Shown: piece after piece, positions 36,081-37,107 of the stretch
Layout: every line of letters begins with the position of its first letter
Numbering within the stretch: the first letter of the stretch is position 1
Assembly: GCA_903862505.1 (NCBI GenBank)
Contig: CAIOYQ010000004.1
Location: 1 to 37,107 of the forward strand
Source of the DNA: an uncultured Bacteroidota bacterium
GTDB taxonomy: Bacteria; Bacteroidota; Bacteroidia; Chitinophagales; Chitinophagaceae
Direction of reading: 5' to 3'
Length of the DNA: 37,107 nucleotides
Made by a program: the position numbers and the translations under genes
Notes under the pieces: generated by a model
What the model saw: only the letters and a program-made list of their open reading frames with translations
Databases searched by the model: none
Told to the model about the DNA's origin: nothing

Positions 36081-37107
36081 TTATTTGGTGCCGTAAACAA
36101 AAACTTTATACCCCCAAGCTGGCAGGGATATATTGTGAATGTCTTTTAATTCCTGATGTGTAAATGCTTCAAAATAAGACTTACCGCTAGGAAGCGTTGC
36201 ATCCAATTTTACCTCATTTGCATTTTCCGATAAATTCAACACCACCACTACCAATGCATCTCCATTTTTTCTGGAATACGCCATTATTTGATTAGGGAGG
36301 TTTACTTTTATTCTTTCAAATACTGCATTGTCTTTAAAAGCTGCATTTGCAGTTCTTAAATTTAATAAGGTTTTATAAAAAGGAGCACGCTCATATTTAT
36401 TAAATCCCATTGAATCTTTTTCAAAGAAAGCAATCGGTCTTAAAACAGGCTCCTCTTGCCCACTATAAATAAGGGGTAAGGTTCTATTATAGGTTTGGGT
36501 AAAAACGGCAAAAGGCGCATGCTTTGTTCCTGGCATGGTGGCATAGTCCGCTTTGTTCCAAGAATTTTCATCGTGATTGCTGGTGAAATACAATCTCAAC
36601 GCCCCTTTCATAAAATCATTGTCAATTTTATTCAACACCGTGTCTAAGGATAATACATTCTTTTTGCCTGCTGCAATATCATTCATCACATGAAACTCGT
36701 TCCAAGTGTAGGTTGCATCAAAACCTGTTTCATGCAACTTGGCATCATCGGCTTCTGCCAAGAAAAATAATGGTCTTTCTTTATTTAAAGCGGGAATACA
36801 TTTATTCCAAAAGCTATAGGGAACCCCCCAAGCAACGTCCACTCTAAAACCATCGATCGCAGTATTTTTAACCCAATATTTCATGGCGTTAATCATACTG
36901 TCTTGCATTACTAAATTATCAAAATTTAGTTCCCTGGTATCTGACCAGTCCGCGGTAAAAATGGCCTTTCCCGTACTATCTCTTTCATAAAAATCGGGAT
37001 GTGTTTTTAACCAATAATGATCCGCTCCACTGTGATTAGGTACCCAGTCAATTAATACTTTCATGCCAAGTTGATGTGCACTCGTAACAATTTTATTAAA
37101 ATCATTC
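36081..37107 (-). CDS. GH13 alpha-amylase family protein, truncated at the window edge (5' end missing)
   Basis: 'KVLIDWVPNHSG', 'DGFRVDVAWGVP', 'FFLAEADD', 'YFTSNHDENSW'. The frame remains open to 37107. Confidence 0.9.
   Translation of the reverse strand, partial: NDFNKIVTSAHQLGMKVLIDWVPNHSGADHYWLKTHPDFYERDSTGKAIFTADWSDTRELNFDNLVMQDSMINAMKYWVKNTAIDGFRVDVAWGVPYSFWNKCIPALNKERPLFFLAEADDAKLHETGFDATYTWNEFHVMNDIAAGKKNVLSLDTVLNKIDNDFMKGALRLYFTSNHDENSWNKADYATMPGTKHAPFAVFTQTYNRTLPLIYSGQEEPVLRPIAFFEKDSMGFNKYERAPFYKTLLNLRTANAAFKDNAVFERIKVNLPNQIMAYSRKNGDALVVVVLNLSENANEVKLDATLPSGKSYFEAFTHQELKDIHNISLPAWGYKVFVYGTK

Noticed and set aside
1-37107. CRISPR arrays, tRNA/rRNA genes, IS or phage elements, defence or toxin-antitoxin systems, retron-like elements
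   Set aside because: Looked for direct-repeat/spacer periodicity, cloverleaf-like segments, transposase, integrase or reverse-transcriptase motifs and small paired ORFs; none found. A negative read by eye is not exhaustive.

Overview
AT-rich 37.1 kb chromosomal window, most likely from a Bacteroidota genome (Chitinophagaceae-like). Support for that assignment: a SusC/SusD pair, TAnnTTTG-type -7 promoter boxes, and leaders without Shine-Dalgarno sequences. Most of it is core chromosome: secG, mltG, yihY/BrkB, an alpha-oxoamine synthase, a PafA-type phosphatase, icd, an Nramp-UspA fusion, an alpha-glucan phosphorylase-like protein, ubiX, clpC, dnaG, plsY, prmA, susD/susC, rpsO-pnp, lolA, ftsK, aroK, a glutaryl-CoA dehydrogenase-like ACAD, pyrF and a truncated GH13 amylase. 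I saw no tRNA or rRNA genes, CRISPR arrays, IS elements, phage, or defence-island genes. I do not see a clear, undescribed multi-gene system. The best second-look items are: (1) a GT35-like phosphorylase whose PLP Schiff-base lysine position is Thr; (2) a tiny secreted Cys/Lys-rich protein built from a duplicated C-x3-C-x5-C module; (3) a G.U-containing hairpin in the rpsO leader, a candidate S15 autoregulatory element; (4) a perfect 9-bp dyad around the icd -7 box; (5) tandem in-frame re-iteration of the icd 3' end including its stop codon; (6) an Nramp-Usp fusion with a degenerate Usp nucleotide motif; (7) a hairpin-dense region after the phosphorylase gene holding ORF remnants on both strands. 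All product names come from reading the translations; no database search was run.
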